Shown: positions 1 to 10,925, counted from the stretch's first letter. The stretch is DNA of 64,000 nucleotides from Saccharomycopsis malanga (GCA_004014935.1 CP025326.1:868001-932000), one strand, 5' to 3'. The notes: generated by a model not told the origin, from the letters alone. Translations and numbers: made by a program.

Positions 1-275
1 TCAATAGAACCAAGTTCACCATAACCAGCGTTGTTAACACACACATCAATAGGGCCGTAAGTCTCGTCGATCTTTTGCAAAGTGGCCTTAACAACGTCAG
101 AAGCAGCATTGACATCCAAATCAACAGGAATGGCACCTTTTGACTTTAAAAAACCCAATTTCGAAGAGTTTCTGCTAGCAGCAATAACCCTATCGCCTCT
201 AGCTAAAGCAGCTTCAACTAAAGAAGCACCAATCCCACTGGAGGTGCCAGTAATAAACCAAGTAAGCTTTACCAT
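1..275 (-). CDS. Short-chain dehydrogenase/reductase, N-terminal part (cut by window edge)
   Basis: Read on the minus strand from the ATG at 275, about 91 residues are present before the window ends. They form the start of a classical Rossmann fold: a beta strand from residue 4 leads into the cofactor loop TGTSSGIG (residues 10-17), then the second strand VIAAS, an acidic DLDV strand-4 region, and the NNAG motif near residue 84. These are the NAD(P)-binding landmarks of classical SDR oxidoreductases. The catalytic Ser-Tyr-Lys part lies outside the window, so the substrate cannot be judged. The start is well fixed because the beta-1 strand begins only a few residues after the Met. Confidence 0.85.
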   Translation of the reverse strand, partial: MVKLTWFITGTSSGIGASLVEAALARGDRVIAASRNSSKLGFLKSKGAIPVDLDVNAASDVVKATLQKIDETYGPIDVCVNNAGYGELGSI

Positions 276-747
276 TGTATGTGTTTGTAAGTGTTTGAAT
301 ATTATATAATAATCTGATACAAGTTCTAATTATCAAGCCATTTCTGCTTTTTTATACATAAAAATCCTATTTGTCATCCACCTGGTGTTGATCTAGTTAT
401 GATTTATGTTGGGCTGCTAAAGGTTACGGATTTATTCGGAGTTACTCGCAGTTAATCGGCAACATCTGCCAACTTTTTCTTTATCATCTACAATTTATAT
501 GGAAAACAGTGGTAAAGCTTATAATATAAAACTTGCTATAGTAATGTTCTCCGGATCCGTTGCCACTTTGATCCGAAAAAGTGTATTGCGCTAAATGATA
601 GTTGGGTCTTTTTTCTCTTTTCCGAGACAATAATAAAGTTTATAAGCAAAAAATGAATTTCTAATCAAGCGTAGTCACTAAAAGTGGAGAAACATCTCAA
701 TTAATGACAAATCGCTGGTTAATCATAAATTGACAATAATGATCATA

Positions 748-992
748 GCCGCTGGACCGGATGGATAGTACTTTCGGAGAAGAGAAAAACATTTGACAGG
801 ATAGCTCAACGGTTAGTACGAAAACGAGAAAAAGACCTAACAGGTTCAATGGTGAGTCGATTATGATCAACATTACTTGGTTTTTTCCCACTGGGTTTTA
901 CCAAGTCCCTTCATAAATGGGGGGTATATACGAAACTGATATGTATTGGGCTCCAAATATATGATATTATTATTATTATTATTATTTTTATT
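748..992 (+). repeat. Family A SINE-like repeat, copy 1 (double head)
   Basis: Shares with the other copies the head (CCGCTGGxCCGGATGG), the AGAAGAGAAAAA-GACCTAACAGG segment, the GGGTTTTACCAAGTCCCT block, the GGTATATACGAAACTGATATGTA block and a tail of ATT repeats. The head motif occurs twice in a row (about 748-790 and 795-845), so this copy looks like a partial dimer. Confidence 0.75.
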
Positions 993-1149
993 CTTATCTT
1001 TTGCCAATGTGAAACATTATTGATAGTATCAAAAAGTTTTAATCCATACATAGGTATTGGCTGTAGCTGCTATTTCGCTGGACCCAAGTTGATTATTAGG
1101 CATCGGGGCAAAAATTTATCGGTATGGTATATCTGACGATCAAAAGGTA

Positions 1150-2430
1150 CTTTAGTGGCTTATTCAAGCGTGGAGTGTTCTTATTCACCCCATTCAGCTC
1201 ATCATACTTTATGTGTTTAATCTGCTTCTCGGTAATAGTTTATTCACCTAGTTCACAGGGGATGGACAAGTCAATTCAAGGTGTAGTATCTCTCATAGTT
1301 TACCCAATACCCCTGTTATTTCTGATGATACACTTGCCAAAAAACGGGCACTTTCTTTGCCAAAATGTATTCTCGAAAAGTCAAGATGTTCTCTCTTTTT
1401 AACAGAAAGTGCCTTTATGCCTTACTATTGCCAAGTGGCCAAGTTGGTTAGGTCATGCGCCACGCAAAATAGTGCAGAAAATATGTGTGGCGCTCCTCAC
1501 TTTGGGTTTCGGTACTCGATTCGCGCTGTTGACGTTTTGGAGTAATCATCAAACGTTTTATTAAATTATATTAGTGATATCTAGGTTTTTTTTGATTTGT
1601 AAAAAACAATCCAATATTTTGTAATTTGTTGTTATGCTATAGTACAATTTTCAATGAAAAATATCAGATTTTTGTAGAACTATTGGATATAATGATAAAT
1701 TGTCAAAAAAATTGATTTTTTCAAGACATATTGTAGAGTCTTTACAACAGTCCAAACCATACAATGATTATATTTTTATACTCTGTAAAATCTAGAAGCT
1801 TATACTATGTACTTTGTTTTGATATTTGGCTTCTATAAATCAATCAACAGTGAGATAGTATCATTTTGTCGAAAATATCACATAATTTGTTAAAGACCGT
1901 GTTTTTCACGTATTTGGAAAGACTCTTTTTATTTTATTTTTGATGATATTCCATAGTGTTTGACTGCTTTTAGTTTTAGTTGTACTTCTTTCAGTATTTG
2001 AATGAGGTTTTATTCCAAGAAACGCGTATCCCAAGAGCTAAAAAAAGGTATGGTTTATTAGACGTTCTCAGAGGAACTTAAGTTCAATAATAATAATTAT
2101 ATATTGTCAAACTAGCAATTTAAGCTTCCTATATACATTGAATATTTTATGGATCTCGGTAAAGCGTAATGTGCCTTTAATGAACTTTATATCTCGGTTC
2201 AGGGGAGTCCGTTTTTTTTTAAAAAAAACTTTTATTCCTATTGATGTTAAAGTTGTATATTGACTGTAAATTGGTGACAAATTTTGGCTGTTTTTTTTGT
2301 CAAAAATGAAAGATAATTTTTAGTTTTTAATACAATGATACGTCAAATGTATTGAAAGAGTATTATTGGTTAAAGCCTAAATTGACATTGAGGCAAAAAC
2401 TACGATTTTTGTGATTATTGTGATTATTGT
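1150..2430 (+). repeat. Family B long noncoding repeat, copy 1
   Basis: About 1.3 kb shared with the copies near 5.1, 9.4, 17.8, 57.1 and 61.8 kb. A tRNA-like segment at about 1428-1545 holds an A-box-like TGGCCAAGTTGG, a GCGCCAC/GTGGCGC hairpin and a B-box-like TCGATTC. It is followed by an AAACGTTTTATT block, a GTAGAGTCTTTACA block, a GGTATGGTTTATTA block and a GGTAAAGCGTAATGTGC block. Similarity begins about 200 bases before the tRNA-like part, so that part is internal. There is no ORF of note. Confidence 0.7.
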
Positions 2431-2574
2431 TAGCGAGTATTGATGCCGAGAGACTAGAGAAAGAGAAAGAAATCCTTGTTTTTATGAATTTGTCATCTTG
2501 CTCATAAAATATGCTATTTTTGATACATTACAATACTTTTGTTTTATATACGAGAGTATCTAATATTTAATATA

Positions 2575-2862
2575 CCCACTGGGCCGGATGGGTCAGTGGT
2601 CAGTGCTCTAGGAGAAGAGAAAAAGACCTAACAGGTATACGGGGTCGATTTCCAACAAAAACACTTTTACTCACTGGTTTTACGATGTTGAACAGGCAAG
2701 TGCAACTGTTTAGAACACGGCCTAGTGCTTACTTTCCAGTCAACTGGCAATTTTATAGAGATTTTTGGGGTTTCCTCACTGGTTTTGCCAAGTCCCTTAG
2801 ACGTAGCACGTACAACTGATATCTACTGGGCTCGAATTGTAAGATATACTATAAGGTATTAT
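2575..2862 (+). repeat. Family A SINE-like repeat, copy 2
   Basis: A near full-length copy. The head has A-box-like GGGTCAGTGGTCAGTGCTC, then AGAAGAGAAAAAGACCTAAC, a middle region with TTAGTGCTTACTTTCC, the GTTTTGCCAAGTCCCTTAGAC block and the ACTGGGCTCGAATTGTAAGAT tail. The B-box region is degraded (GGGTCGATTTCC). Confidence 0.75.
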
Positions 2863-3029
2863 CAATATCTATCAATACTGGATTCAATCACCGATCACGT
2901 GACCGGATGAAAAAATTTTTCATCCCATCAGATTGGCTATATGGGAGAGAACAAGTTTTAGAAATGAAGACAAATCTGTAAATATCTTTGTTTAAATCAA
3001 CATATTTACGGTATTTGTACATTTTCAGA

Positions 3030-4390
3030 ATGGGTAAGTTTATTTGGATAGCGCAGACGGGTTAGGAGGATGCTATGGCGAGTTTATGTAAATAGTAAAA
3101 TGCAGTATACTAACCGATTTATTAGTGAAGAAACAAAAAGGTCAAAAGCTTTCGTTGAAAAGCTTTCTTGATGATGATTCTTTTGGTGGCGGCAGTTGGG
3201 CTGATGAGGAGATCGACTATTCGTCGATTTCTGTTCCTGTTGCTGCAGCCAAGCCAGCTTTTGACGGCTTAGGAAATAACAGTTTTTCCGAGGCCAGACA
3301 CAATGAATTTGACTCACGTCCTCAAAGAAGGGAGTTTCCGGTGCCGGATGTTGCCCCATTCAAAGCCCGTATCAACAACTTGCCCTGGGATGTTACCGAA
3401 AGCGATGTTGCTCGCTGGGTTGAGGAGATTACCGGCCCTTCGTCGTACAGCAGTTTAGTGGCTCCCCAAGAGGACGGCCGATTGAAAGGCTTTGCTTTTG
3501 TCACCTTCAATACCAGAGACCTCTTGGTGCAGGCCTTGGATGGCTCTGGACAGGAGCTCAACGGCAGAAGAGTCTATATTGCTGTTGCTGCTCCAGACAG
3601 AGACGGCTTCAGAGGCAGAGACGACTTTGACTGGAACGCCAGAAGAGGCCCATTGGCTCCACGGGACGATGACAGAGAGCCTCATAGAGAAAGAGCCCCA
3701 AGAGGGCCACGTTCTGACGCCCCAGAGCCAGATTGGGGTGCCAGAAGAGGCCCTTTGGCCGCAAAACCGTTTGAAACCGCCGACCATCCTAGAGAAAGAG
3801 CTCCAAGAGCTCCAAGATCTGATGCCCCAGAGCCAGACTGGTCTGCCAGAAGAGGCCCATTGGCTCCTAAACCATTTGAAGACAAAAGAGAGCATAGTGG
3901 AGAACGTAGAGAAAGAAAACCAAGGGCTGATTTTGACTGGGGAGCCAGAAAAGGGCCATTGGAACCAAAAGAAGGCCAAGAGGCTGATTCCGAAGAAAGA
4001 AAGCCAAGAAGAAGCGAAAGAAAACCAAAACGTGAAGAACCAGAATTTGACTGGTCTACTAGAAGAGGTCCTTTGCCAGCTAAAGCCAGAGAACCAAAAG
4101 ATGCGGGTGAAAAAAACAGTAGAAGCAGCTCCAGAAGAGCCAGTGCTGTTAAAAAATCGGAAAAACCAGAGTCCGACTTGGATTGGTCCAGTGTTAGAGT
4201 TGGAGGCAAGTTTGTGCCAGCCAAAAAAGCCGGAAACAACAAACAGAAAGAATCTGAAGCCAAATCCGACAATTCTGCTGCTAAACCAAAGAAATCTCTT
4301 TACCATCTTTTGTCCCTGTTAGGTAGTGATGACGAGGCCGACAAAGAAGTCGACGACGTTACCGAAAAAACCGAAAAACTCAATGTCTAA
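3030..4390 (+). CDS. TIF3: eIF4B-like translation initiation factor (TIF3), one intron
   Basis: Spliced as 3030-3033 joined to 3126-4390, giving 422 residues beginning MVKKQKGQK. An N-terminal segment with LKSFLDDDSFGGGSWADEEID is typical of yeast eIF4B. One RRM spans about residues 80-157, with ARINNLPW (RNP2) and LKGFAFVTF (RNP1). Then come five repeats that each start DW(N/G/S)xR(R/K)GPL, plus a degenerate sixth (DWSSVRVGGKF), rich in Arg, Glu and Pro. The yeast factor has the same RRM plus repeats of this motif. It stimulates eIF4A and mRNA recruitment to the 40S subunit. The first exon holds only the ATG and one base, so the start depends on the splice call. Without splicing there is no in-frame ATG at the conserved N-terminus. 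Confidence 0.92.
3034..3125 (+). other. TIF3 intron (92 nt)
   Basis: Donor GTAAGT right after ATGG, branch point TACTAAC at 3108-3114, acceptor TTAG ending at 3125. Splicing creates the codon GTG across the junction and opens the frame of the TIF3 protein. Confidence 0.9.
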
Positions 4391-4890
4391 GACAAACAGA
4401 AGAATAAAAAAGACTAGAAAAACCAGTCAATACAAAATTTCATATATTTTATAAAAATAAAAAAATTAGCAAGAAAAATAATTGAAGATTATCCTTTTGA
4501 AACGACAGATGAATTAAAACTAGTACTCCGAAATTGGCTACCGACCACGTTATTTTACATTGCAAAGAATCTCAAACAATACAATTTGATACACCAAGTA
4601 ATACGCATTCAACAAAGTCATCACGTTTAGATCTCTAGTGCTGCATTTCTGATGCTCATTCTTATCCCACCGCCCTTTTTCAATTCTCTGTCTTGTGTTA
4701 TATTATGCTAATTTCCATGCTTTTTCTTTTTGGTTTCATGTCCTTTGACTGTTTCTGTTTCTTGTCTTTTTTCCTTTTCTATTTGTTTCTGTTTTACCGT
4801 ACTTTTGTACTTTCCAATATATTACTGTTTAAGCATGTTCTTATGTAATGTGGTTTGCCACTCGATATTATGAATTGAAACAAAGATGGT

Positions 4891-5060
4891 TAAGCCGCTG
4901 GGCCGTATAGCTCTGTGGCCAGTGCTCTCCAAGAAGAGAAAAAAGATCTGGCTGGATAATTCAGCAGATAGCACTTTCCAAGAAGAGAAAAGAAACCTAA
5001 CGGGAACATGGGTGAGTCAACTTTTGATCATAGAAAGAAGGAGCAATGGCTTCTTGATCT
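4891..5060 (+). repeat. Family A repeat head fragment, copy 3 (double head)
   Basis: Head motif CCGCTGGGCCGTATAGCTC, AGAAGAGAAAAAAGATCTGG, then a second run of AGCAGATAGCACTTTCC-AAGAAGAGAAAAGAAACCTAAC. No 3' tail is seen. As in copy 1, the head is duplicated. Confidence 0.65.
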
Positions 5061-5099
5061 TTTCAATTTCATAGATACGTACTGAATTTTGGCAAAAGT

Positions 5100-5935
5100 C
5101 TTTGAATGAATGGTTTTTCAAAGAAATTCTCTCAATCTCTTCACTTGCTTTATTTCTGCTCATACACTTTGTAAACAATGGGCGTACTAATTGCCCAAAA
5201 ATATTCTCGAAAAGTCAAAATAATCTGTCTTTTTTTAACAGAAACATGCCTATATGGTTTACTATTGTCAAGTGGCCAAGTTGGTTGAACCATTATGCGC
5301 CACCTTGCGCCAACCAAAACAAGTGTGGCGTTCCTCACTTTATGTTTTGGTACTCGATTCCCGCTCTTGTCGTTTTAAAGTGATCACCAAACGTTTTATT
5401 GAATTAAATCAGTGCTATCCAAGTTATTTTGATTTGAAAAAACATACATTAACATTTTAAAATTGTTTGCAATAGTAAAGTACTATTTATAATAAAAAAA
5501 TGTAAAAGTTTCGAATAAATATTTGATATAACGGAAAATTGTCAATTTTGACAAAAAGTTGATCCTTCCAAGCCGTATTTTAGAGTCTTTACAGCATACC
5601 AAACCATACAAAAATTAAACTTTATCACAGTTAAAGTCTCAGAGTTTTATACCATGTACATTGTTTTGTGATTGGCTTTTACATAATATTAAAGAGTGAG
5701 AAAGTTTCATTTTGTCGAAAATAACACATAATCTGTTAAAAATCGTGTTATTCACCCATCAAGAAGGTATGGTTTATTATAAACTGTCAGAAAAGGTTAC
5801 ATTTGATAATAATCATTATATACTGCCAAATTAGCAGGTTTTAACTTCCGCTATACATTGTATATTTTATAGGGCTCGATAAAGCATAATGTGCTTATTA
5901 ATAAGCTCAATACCTCTGTTCTGGAAAGTTGTATT
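5100..5935 (+). repeat. Family B long noncoding repeat, copy 2 (3' truncated)
   Basis: Matches copy 1 from the ATTCTCGAAAAGTCAA block (about 5210), through the tRNA-like segment (about 5268-5383, with TGGCCAAGTTGG and CTCGATTCCCGC), to GATAAAGCATAATGTGC near 5880. It lacks the distal part of the family. Confidence 0.7.
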
Positions 5936-6186
5936 TAATCGATCAAACCATAGGAATAGAAGTAATGTGTTTAATTGATCGATCCATAGGAAGAGAAGTA
6001 TATAGGAGTTTGTCACTTATATTCCTAGGGCAGTATATTTCACCTGATGGAAACATCTCTAATAATCATGCAAATATTCAATCCCTACTTGTATTACACG
6101 CTCAAAAAATTACAGACAAACCACTAATTCCAAACAAATCATCCATTAATCATCAAATACAAAAAAATTCAAACACATAAAAGCAT

Positions 6187-8727
6187 TTACCAGCCTCTGT
6201 GTCGCCTTCTTTTTCGTTTGCGTGTTCTTACTGGGTTCTTAGCCTGTGGAGAAGGAGGCGATCCACTTCTGAGTCTGCTTCTTGTTTCTATTCTTCTTTT
6301 GGTTATTTCTGGAGAATCTGGATTAGGAGACGAGAGCATGCTCAATTCGGACATTTCGATATCATTTGTTTTCATATTTCTTTCTCGAATATTGATTTTT
6401 TTACTTTTCAAAGGCAGTTGCTGTGAAAAAGACACCTTTTTCCTTCTATTTCTCACTGGTCGAGGCGAATGGACCTCATCTTCAGGAAACTCGTCCTCAT
6501 ACTCCTCCTCAACTGCTTCTGAATCGCCCTTGTATTGCTGAGATGCTTCCGATGGTTGCTCCTGCTGCTGCTGCTGCTGCTCCTCTTCTTCATTCTCCTC
6601 AATCAAAATCTTTCTACGCTGCGGTTCTTTTACTTCCGAGTCCGAGAACCCAGTGACAGTTTCTGCATTACATAGTACATATCTCGAAAGAGGGACCCTC
6701 TCTTCCTTTTTGAGAACATTCTCTAACATCTCCTTGTCTTCCTTGGTAGAAGAAAGCATGTCATTCTTCTCTATCAATGCTTTTATATCAAGCTTCAACA
6801 ACTTCTCATCATCCTCGTCAATGATTAAACTTTTCTTCTTTGCATCAAACTTCCCAAGTATAGACAACCGGTTGCTAATCTCGTCAAGAGTCTGCTTCTT
6901 GAGAGTCCTTGGGTCCTCAATATCGTCCTTCATAAAATTCACTAAAAACGATATCACATTGGGATTGTCATTTGCGCGGGATCCTCCATCTCTCGACGTA
7001 TCTGACATGTGATCAGACGCATCATTGGCGCCAGTGGTTCCAATGTCGTTTCTCTTCGCCGCAATGCCCCCGGAAGGCCCGTATATCAATGGTTTCCACA
7101 CTAAAAGGTCTGGATTCACCCTCGCATGCCGCTTGTGCTCGTGCTTGCTGATTACGGCGTTGATTTTGCTCATGTTCACTCGCACCGCGTACGTCCCCGT
7201 GCCTGGGTCCTTTAGGAGCGCGTCAAGCAGCTCCAACGTATACACAACATCCGAGGGCACCATCCCAGTCGAGTTCGAAAGCTCCTGTATCGTAAGCTTA
7301 AGGAGAGGGTTCTGGTACCGGTCGTTTTCGAGAGTCCGGATAGCTTCAGACATCCGCGCCGGTTCTGTGCCCCTAACCATCCGGTATGTTTTTTGAAGCA
7401 CGTGATTGTCTGCAAGAATCTGCTTTATCCGGTACGCCAATGCAGTCTTCCAGTAGCTCCGGTATGACAACAAGCCAAAGTTTGAAAGCGGCTTTTCCGG
7501 CGTGCCCACCCGGAACTCCATGCGGGACAACAAGTAGCTAAAATCTATTAGAAAATGACCATACCCCCTGCGCTGGTATATAGGGAGCGTCAAGATGCAG
7601 GAGAGGTTGCAGTTCGTTGCCGATAGCTTTTCTTTTGAAAAGTACCCCACAAAGTGGTAATTGTTGTCGCTGTCAAGTTCAGTGAGAATGTAGAATAAGA
7701 ACGGCTGCACGTCAAAGTACAATGTCTTGGAATTGAGGAACAATTTGGATAGTAAGCACAAGTTCTGACAATAAAGAGCGTTCTTCCGGCCGTCGACTTC
7801 AAACACTGCAATCCGGTTTTCGGCATCCCGGTATATTTCATTTCCGGGAGGGTGACGCAACGCACACTTGATACTGTGACGCATCATCACGTACGCCAGC
7901 GTAGAGTACCGCAAGCAGTACTCGCAGATGTGAAGGACCCGTTGCCGGTTGTACTCCTCGGGATACGGTGCCGCATACCACGTGTCAATCTCATGACCCG
8001 CAAAATGGATACATTCGACCCGTCGCACTGTGTGGGCGTACGGATCCGCACTGGATCCATAATCCGGACCGGGACGTATGACGGTTCCGTCGCCAAACTT
8101 GTAGCGTTGGCCTTCTGTGCGTCTGCATGCGTTTTCAAACGCACGCCGGTCAACGCAGTTCGGCTGCGTCCTGAGAGTGTTAGCATCATCGATATCGAGT
8201 GCTCCTCGATACGGGAGCTCGGTCGCATCAAAGCTGTCATCATCCTCGTATTCAATGTCAGACGCGGTCCCATTATAGCCCGTACCAAGAAGCTTGACAG
8301 CATTGACGGTTTTGGCATTGAATATGGAATTGTCACGCACAATTTTTTTCAAGCTCACCTTGACAACAAGTCTTGCATCGTCCCGCATAATTTGCACCAC
8401 GTCCTCCTGCTGCTGCCGCTGCAGGCCCGCATCTGGCGTCTCTCGGTCTGTAGTTTGCCGTGCAACTTGCCTCATGGGGCGTTGTTCTGCAGATACATCA
8501 AACATTGGGTCGCTTTGCACAGAAAGTTGCAAGTGGTCCCGGTTTCGAAGCTTCCGCGCCCTCGGACTGCTTTCCAAAGCTGTCCGGGTGATGATCTGCT
8601 CCGTGATCACCTCGTATGTCTTGTTGTCCGGTATCTGAAGCGTCCGGAGGAGACTCTGTAACTTCTTTTGCCGCCTTAGGGCGCCAGACGCATCAGATCC
8701 ACTTCCATCCGGCTGCTGCATCGACAA
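6187..8727 (-). CDS. SAS3: MYST-family histone acetyltransferase, Sas3-like (NuA3)
   Basis: 846 residues. The MYST domain lies at about 236-545. It has the C2HC zinc finger (Cys268, Cys271, His284, Cys288), the catalytic-type Cys377 in SCILTLP, the acetyl-CoA loop QRRGYG (385-390) and Glu411 in TPEKPLSNFG, with the 34-residue Cys-to-Glu spacing of the family. There is no chromodomain, and a long acidic, Gln-rich tail (poly-Q near 710) ends in a basic C-terminus. That length and layout fit Sas3 (831 residues in S. cerevisiae) better than Esa1 or Sas2. Sas3 is the catalytic subunit of NuA3 and acetylates histone H3 (K14, K23). The conserved 5' half of the gene is visibly more GC-rich than its surroundings. 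Confidence 0.86.
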   Translation of the reverse strand: MSMQQPDGSGSDASGALRRQKKLQSLLRTLQIPDNKTYEVITEQIITRTALESSPRARKLRNRDHLQLSVQSDPMFDVSAEQRPMRQVARQTTDRETPDAGLQRQQQEDVVQIMRDDARLVVKVSLKKIVRDNSIFNAKTVNAVKLLGTGYNGTASDIEYEDDDSFDATELPYRGALDIDDANTLRTQPNCVDRRAFENACRRTEGQRYKFGDGTVIRPGPDYGSSADPYAHTVRRVECIHFAGHEIDTWYAAPYPEEYNRQRVLHICEYCLRYSTLAYVMMRHSIKCALRHPPGNEIYRDAENRIAVFEVDGRKNALYCQNLCLLSKLFLNSKTLYFDVQPFLFYILTELDSDNNYHFVGYFSKEKLSATNCNLSCILTLPIYQRRGYGHFLIDFSYLLSRMEFRVGTPEKPLSNFGLLSYRSYWKTALAYRIKQILADNHVLQKTYRMVRGTEPARMSEAIRTLENDRYQNPLLKLTIQELSNSTGMVPSDVVYTLELLDALLKDPGTGTYAVRVNMSKINAVISKHEHKRHARVNPDLLVWKPLIYGPSGGIAAKRNDIGTTGANDASDHMSDTSRDGGSRANDNPNVISFLVNFMKDDIEDPRTLKKQTLDEISNRLSILGKFDAKKKSLIIDEDDEKLLKLDIKALIEKNDMLSSTKEDKEMLENVLKKEERVPLSRYVLCNAETVTGFSDSEVKEPQRRKILIEENEEEEQQQQQQEQPSEASQQYKGDSEAVEEEYEDEFPEDEVHSPRPVRNRRKKVSFSQQLPLKSKKINIRERNMKTNDIEMSELSMLSSPNPDSPEITKRRIETRSRLRSGSPPSPQAKNPVRTRKRKRRRHRGW

Positions 8728-9369
8728 AACGTTTTATATAGCAGTGGACCCCCCGTCGACTCTTAAAATCAGCCGTGTCAACACACACATCTGACACGCC
8801 TCTTGGCCGCGCGCGCGTCCTTTCTTATTTGCCCGCGAAAAACCTCATCAAAGTTTTGTATGCATGTATGGTGTGATAGTATGCACTAATATGCATCAAT
8901 CATATTACAGATACTGTCGGCGGCAGGGATGGGATGTGGGGGTTTTTCAACATTATAGAGGAGGGAGAGGCTCCTAATGTTATAGATTGGATGGTTAACT
9001 AATTGAGAGAAGGTCTATCGATAAATGTTTAGTGCTATGGTACCAGACTATTGATGATTTGTAATTGCTTCAACAATCTCTACATTTTTACAAAAATGTG
9101 TTTGTTTTATTTGATAACAAAACATTGTATTATTCTTTATGAATGTTTTTCTTATTTTTTCTCAGTAATTCCCAATTTTTCTGTATTTTGCAATCCTATG
9201 GTTTTATCGATTACATACATGTGGCTCTAAGAATCTTTGTTTGGCTGTGTACAAAATTGTCTTTGCTCAAGATTCTATTTCCTCCTTTATTTTACTTGTT
9301 CAGAAAAGCCAGAGAGCAGTTTATATTTACTGGGTTGGAATGTATGATATTATTATAAATACGTCCATA

Positions 9370-10437
9370 ATCTAAAAATTAAAGTTTTTTGCTTCAGTCT
9401 TGGTTAAAAACTAAAACATTTCTTATAATTTTTGGCAAAAACAAATAGGCAAGTTTATCACCAGTTTATAGCAAATATACAACTTCCAGAAGAATGTAAT
9501 AAAACAAATCAGAAACTAGAACAGCGTGAAAACGAAAAACTAAAGTCAATGTAGCATTTAACCATTTGCAATTTCAAGCTGAATAGGAATAAAAGTTTTT
9601 GAAGAACGTACTTCCCATAGATGAGATATAAAGCTTATTAATGAACACAGTACGCTTTATCGAGCCTCGTATATAGTTCAATGTATACCGGATGTCGAAA
9701 TATGTTAGTTTAATAATATATGATGATTATTATAAACTGTGGGGTCTTCTGAGTACCTATAATATACCATACTTTTTTTTTGTTCTTGAAATGCGTGCTT
9801 CTTTGAAATAGAAGCTCATTTAAGCACTGAAAGAAAGAACAAAAAAACCGAAAAGCAATAAAGCATTATGGAATAACGTTGAACAATAAGGAGAGCCTCT
9901 TTGGGAGGCTGAAAACTCGATTATTAACAGATAATGTGTTATTTAGGGCAAAATGATACTATCTCACTGTTGACTAATTTATAGAAGCCAAATATTTAAA
10001 CAAAGTACATGGTATAAACCTCTAGATTCTACAGAGTATGAAAATATAATCTTTGTATGGTTTGGTCTGTTGTAAAGACTCTACAATATGTCTTGAAAAA
10101 TTCAACTTTTTGTAAAAATTGTCAATTTTTTGTTATATCAATTATTTACTCGTATATCTGAATTTGACTATTATAAATAGTGTTATAATATAAAAACGAA
10201 ATTCAGGATATTGATGTATCTTTCTCGAATCAAAATAACCTGGATAGCACTGATTCAAGTCCAAAAAACGTTTGAAATATACTCCAAAACGTCAACAGCG
10301 GGAGTCGAGTCCCAAAACCCAAAGTGAGGAACGCCACACCTATTTTCTGCACTATTTTGCGTGGCGCATGGCCCAGCCAACTTGGCCACTTGGCATTAGT
10401 AAGGCATTGCATATAAGCATATTTTTGAATATCTTAC
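9370..10437 (-). repeat. Family B long noncoding repeat, copy 3
   Basis: On the minus strand it runs from the tRNA-like segment (about 10395-10280, A box TGGCCAAGTTGG) through the AAACGTTTTTTGG, GTAGAGTCTTTACAAC and GATAAAGCGTACTGTG blocks to the distal GCAAAAAACTTTAATTTT region. Its head joins directly to a family A tail. Confidence 0.7.
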
Positions 10438-10600
10438 ATTACAAGCCCATTAAATATTAGTTTCGTATATAGGCGCCATGTCTAAGGGGACTTGGCAAAG
10501 CCCAATAATGACTATAATAATATTCTCACCGGTGTACCTGTTATGTCTTTTTTCTCTTCTTGGAAAGCACTGGCCACTGAGCCGTCTGGCCCAGCAAATT
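10437..10600 (-). repeat. Family A SINE-like repeat, copy 4 (fused to family B)
   Basis: Minus-strand order: head GCTGGGCCAGACGGCTCAGTGG, GAGAAAAAAGACATAACAGG, TTGCCAAGTCCCCTTAGACATGG, GCGCCTATATACGAAAC and GGGCTTGTAATGTAAGAT. It reads straight into the family B head with no ATT tract between. Confidence 0.75.
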
Positions 10601-10925
10601 TGAATAAAAAGTCTTGTGTAAAGAGCAATGTAGATGATCACATAAAGTTCTAGACCAAACCAAAGACTTGCAAACCATTTGAGATGACAAAAAAGACAAA
10701 AAAAAACGTAAAATTGTACAACTAATAAACGATGATTCAAAGGTATAATATTTAAGCGACGTGCGTCCATGGGACCAGGTCGCGGGATACGCCGATGGGC
10801 CCATGTAGGATGCCTTAAAGCAACATCCGGTGACATCCGTGTTTCCTAGCAGAGTTTGGCAGTATATTTGACGTATTGATCAGCACATTTAATGGGAAGG
10901 GCATTGAGATTCGATACCCAACGAG

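Larger units (their letters stand above)
276..3029. other. Gene-free stretch: SDR promoter and repeats
   Basis: The first 450 bases are AT-rich upstream DNA of the SDR gene. The rest is a family A repeat (748-992), a family B repeat (about 1150-2430) and a second family A repeat (2575-2862), followed by the leader of TIF3. The short ORFs here overlap the repeats and have no recognisable domains. Confidence 0.6.
4391..6186. other. Gene-free stretch between TIF3 and SAS3
   Basis: The 3' flank of TIF3 to about 4880, a fragment of the family A repeat (4891-5060), a family B copy (about 5100-5930), then AT-rich DNA up to the SAS3 stop codon. Nothing coding is recognisable. Confidence 0.6.
8728..10925. 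other. Gene-free stretch between SAS3 and the Zn2Cys6 regulator
   Basis: Upstream DNA of SAS3 (8728 to about 9050, with GC-rich CGCGCGCG-type runs near 8810), a family A tail (9325-9360), a family B copy (about 9370-10437), a family A copy fused to it (10437-10600), then about 320 bases of promoter for the downstream regulator. Confidence 0.6.

Noticed and set aside
3455-4322. Long open frames on both strands overlapping TIF3 (283 and 276 codons)
   Set aside because: They are shadows of the repetitive Arg/Glu/Pro-rich TIF3 repeats. They have no domains and the TIF3 frame is clearly the coding one.
7852-8661. 269-codon plus-strand frame opposite SAS3
   Set aside because: Antisense shadow of the MYST gene.
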